Assembly: GCA_041690995.1 (NCBI GenBank)
Contig: JBEPVM010000045.1
Coordinates: 1-14,899 of the forward strand
Direction of reading: 5' to 3'
Length of the DNA stretch: 14,899 bases
Source: UBA4722 sp041690995
Lineage (GTDB): Bacteria; Pseudomonadota; Gammaproteobacteria; DSM-16500
Below the pieces are notes generated by a model. That model saw only the letters and a list, made by a program, of their open reading frames with translations. It had not been told where the DNA came from and did no database searches. Positions within the stretch are counted from its first letter, which is position 1. Each line of letters begins with the position of its first letter. Positions 14,486 to 14,899 of the stretch are shown here, piece by piece. The translations under genes and the position numbers were made by a program.

Positions 14486-14609
14486 TGTTCTCTGCTCGCG
14501 AACTACAAGCGCTTGCGCTATATTTTTTAATGGAGGCTTCTATTTAGGAAGATCTGCTGTGTTAAAACATCAAGATTGTACCATTTTAATTAAGCTATTA
14601 GCTAATCCT
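14486..14609 (+). pseudogene. promoter and first 17 codons of a third regulator copy
   Basis: A GTG at 14559 begins MLKHQDCTILIKLLANP, matching MLKPQDCIILIKLLANP of the regulator at 7763; similarity ends abruptly at about 14609. Upstream, the 7-bp half-site layout is also kept: TGTTC at 14486, TGCTC at 14493, GAACT at 14500, then gcgctatatt at the -10 position. The frame continues to 14744 only by running antisense through the excisionase remnant. It is a 5' fragment of a third module copy. Confidence 0.75.
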
Positions 14610-14782
14610 GATTTATGGATAGGAGAGATAATTTTAATGGATGAATTCACTGTATGGAACGCAACTTCTTGGGTTCTAATAGGAATTTCAACTAATAAAG
14701 GTCTGACCATTTTATTAAATCGGTTTTTATTTATACCGAGATAATGAGGGGCATCTCTTAAACGAATAAGTCGTGGTTGCAT
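14570..14782 (-). pseudogene. truncated AlpA/excisionase-like DNA-binding protein
   Basis: The minus-strand frame starts MQPRLIRLRDAPHYLGINKN and continues with RFNKMVRPLLVEIPI, the pattern of small AlpA/excisionase-type helix-turn-helix proteins that accompany tyrosine integrases of integrative elements. A purine-rich AAAAAGG lies about 9 bases before the ATG. After VAF (codon ending at about 14657) the expected continuation ('D.L.LD.W...Y') is lost. The frame then runs through unrelated sequence and the antisense of the regulator fragment to 14570. It is therefore a 5' fragment, joined tail to tail with the third regulator remnant, which marks a deletion junction inside an old mobile element. 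No integrase is present in the window. Confidence 0.6.
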
Positions 14783-14899
14783 ATAAAAATACCTTTTTTA
14801 AAGTTATAAATAAAAAAAATCTGATTTAATTTCCAAGATAATTTGAAGTAATAAATTTTCGGCTGTGACCCAAGGTCTCTGACAAAATCATTCGTGCCT
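14783..14899. other. AT-rich end of window, nothing recognised
   Basis: This is the upstream leader of the excisionase-like remnant. Beyond its ribosome-binding site I see no gene or clear promoter; the stretch is too short to judge. Confidence 0.4.

Noticed and set aside
1..14899. CRISPR array or tandem repeat cluster
   Set aside because: No regularly spaced repeats with unique spacers were seen. The only short periodic signal is the 7-bp operator array.

Overview
The window is AT-rich DNA from a gammaproteobacterium, most likely a member of the Legionellales. The best taxonomic marker is a complete Legionella-type major outer membrane protein gene (5556 to 4495, minus strand), with a signal peptide, the family's beta-barrel sequence style and a C-terminal phenylalanine. 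No rRNA, intact tRNA or CRISPR array is visible. The region behaves like a genomic scrapyard. Several gene families occur twice, once fairly intact and once broken, and a toxin-antitoxin operon and decayed integrative-element sequence lie near the right end.

Layout. 3-1862 (-): ABC exporter whose last codons are made of a dispersed repeat. 1863-2349: gene remnants, including the 3' end of a carbon-nitrogen hydrolase. 2350-3531 (+): intact HI0933/YhiN-type flavoprotein. 3535-4445 (+): wreck of a nucleotidyltransferase/phosphoesterase gene pair, with two internal deletions. 4495-5556 (-): outer membrane protein with a readable promoter. 5707-6510 (-): carbon-nitrogen hydrolase that has lost its start. 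About 6497-7552 (-): GNAT acetyltransferase fused to a GrpB domain. 7690-9731 (+): compact three-gene operon of winged-helix regulator, nucleotidyltransferase and calcineurin-like phosphoesterase, headed by an unusual operator of TGTTC half-sites every 7 bp. 9837-10745 (+): orphan protein with a DUF5710-like domain and cysteine pairs. 10797-11434 (-): GNAT acetyltransferase and a short truncated ORF. 11457-12554 (+): 5'-truncated, almost identical second copy of the flavoprotein. 12668-14030 (-): AbiEi/AbiEii-type type IV toxin-antitoxin operon with a strong promoter between two direct-repeat operators. 14104-14899: decayed end of an integrative element, with paired C5 repeats, a third copy of the regulator's promoter and first 17 codons, and a truncated excisionase-like gene.

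How it fits together. The most interesting unit is the regulator-nucleotidyltransferase-phosphoesterase module. Its genes overlap or nearly touch, so they are probably co-transcribed and co-translated. Parts of it occur three times here, and both regulator promoters have the same 7-bp half-site layout and lie downstream of a similar pair of C-rich repeats. The nucleotidyltransferase shares general motif layout with AbiEii toxins, and a true AbiE operon lies 3 kb away. This suggests, but does not show, a toxin-antitoxin or defence-like role. In the best-preserved copy the nucleotidyltransferase has lost 23 residues, including its likely third catalytic aspartate, through an in-frame deletion between 8-bp repeats. 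The local copy may therefore be disarmed while the regulator and phosphoesterase remain intact.
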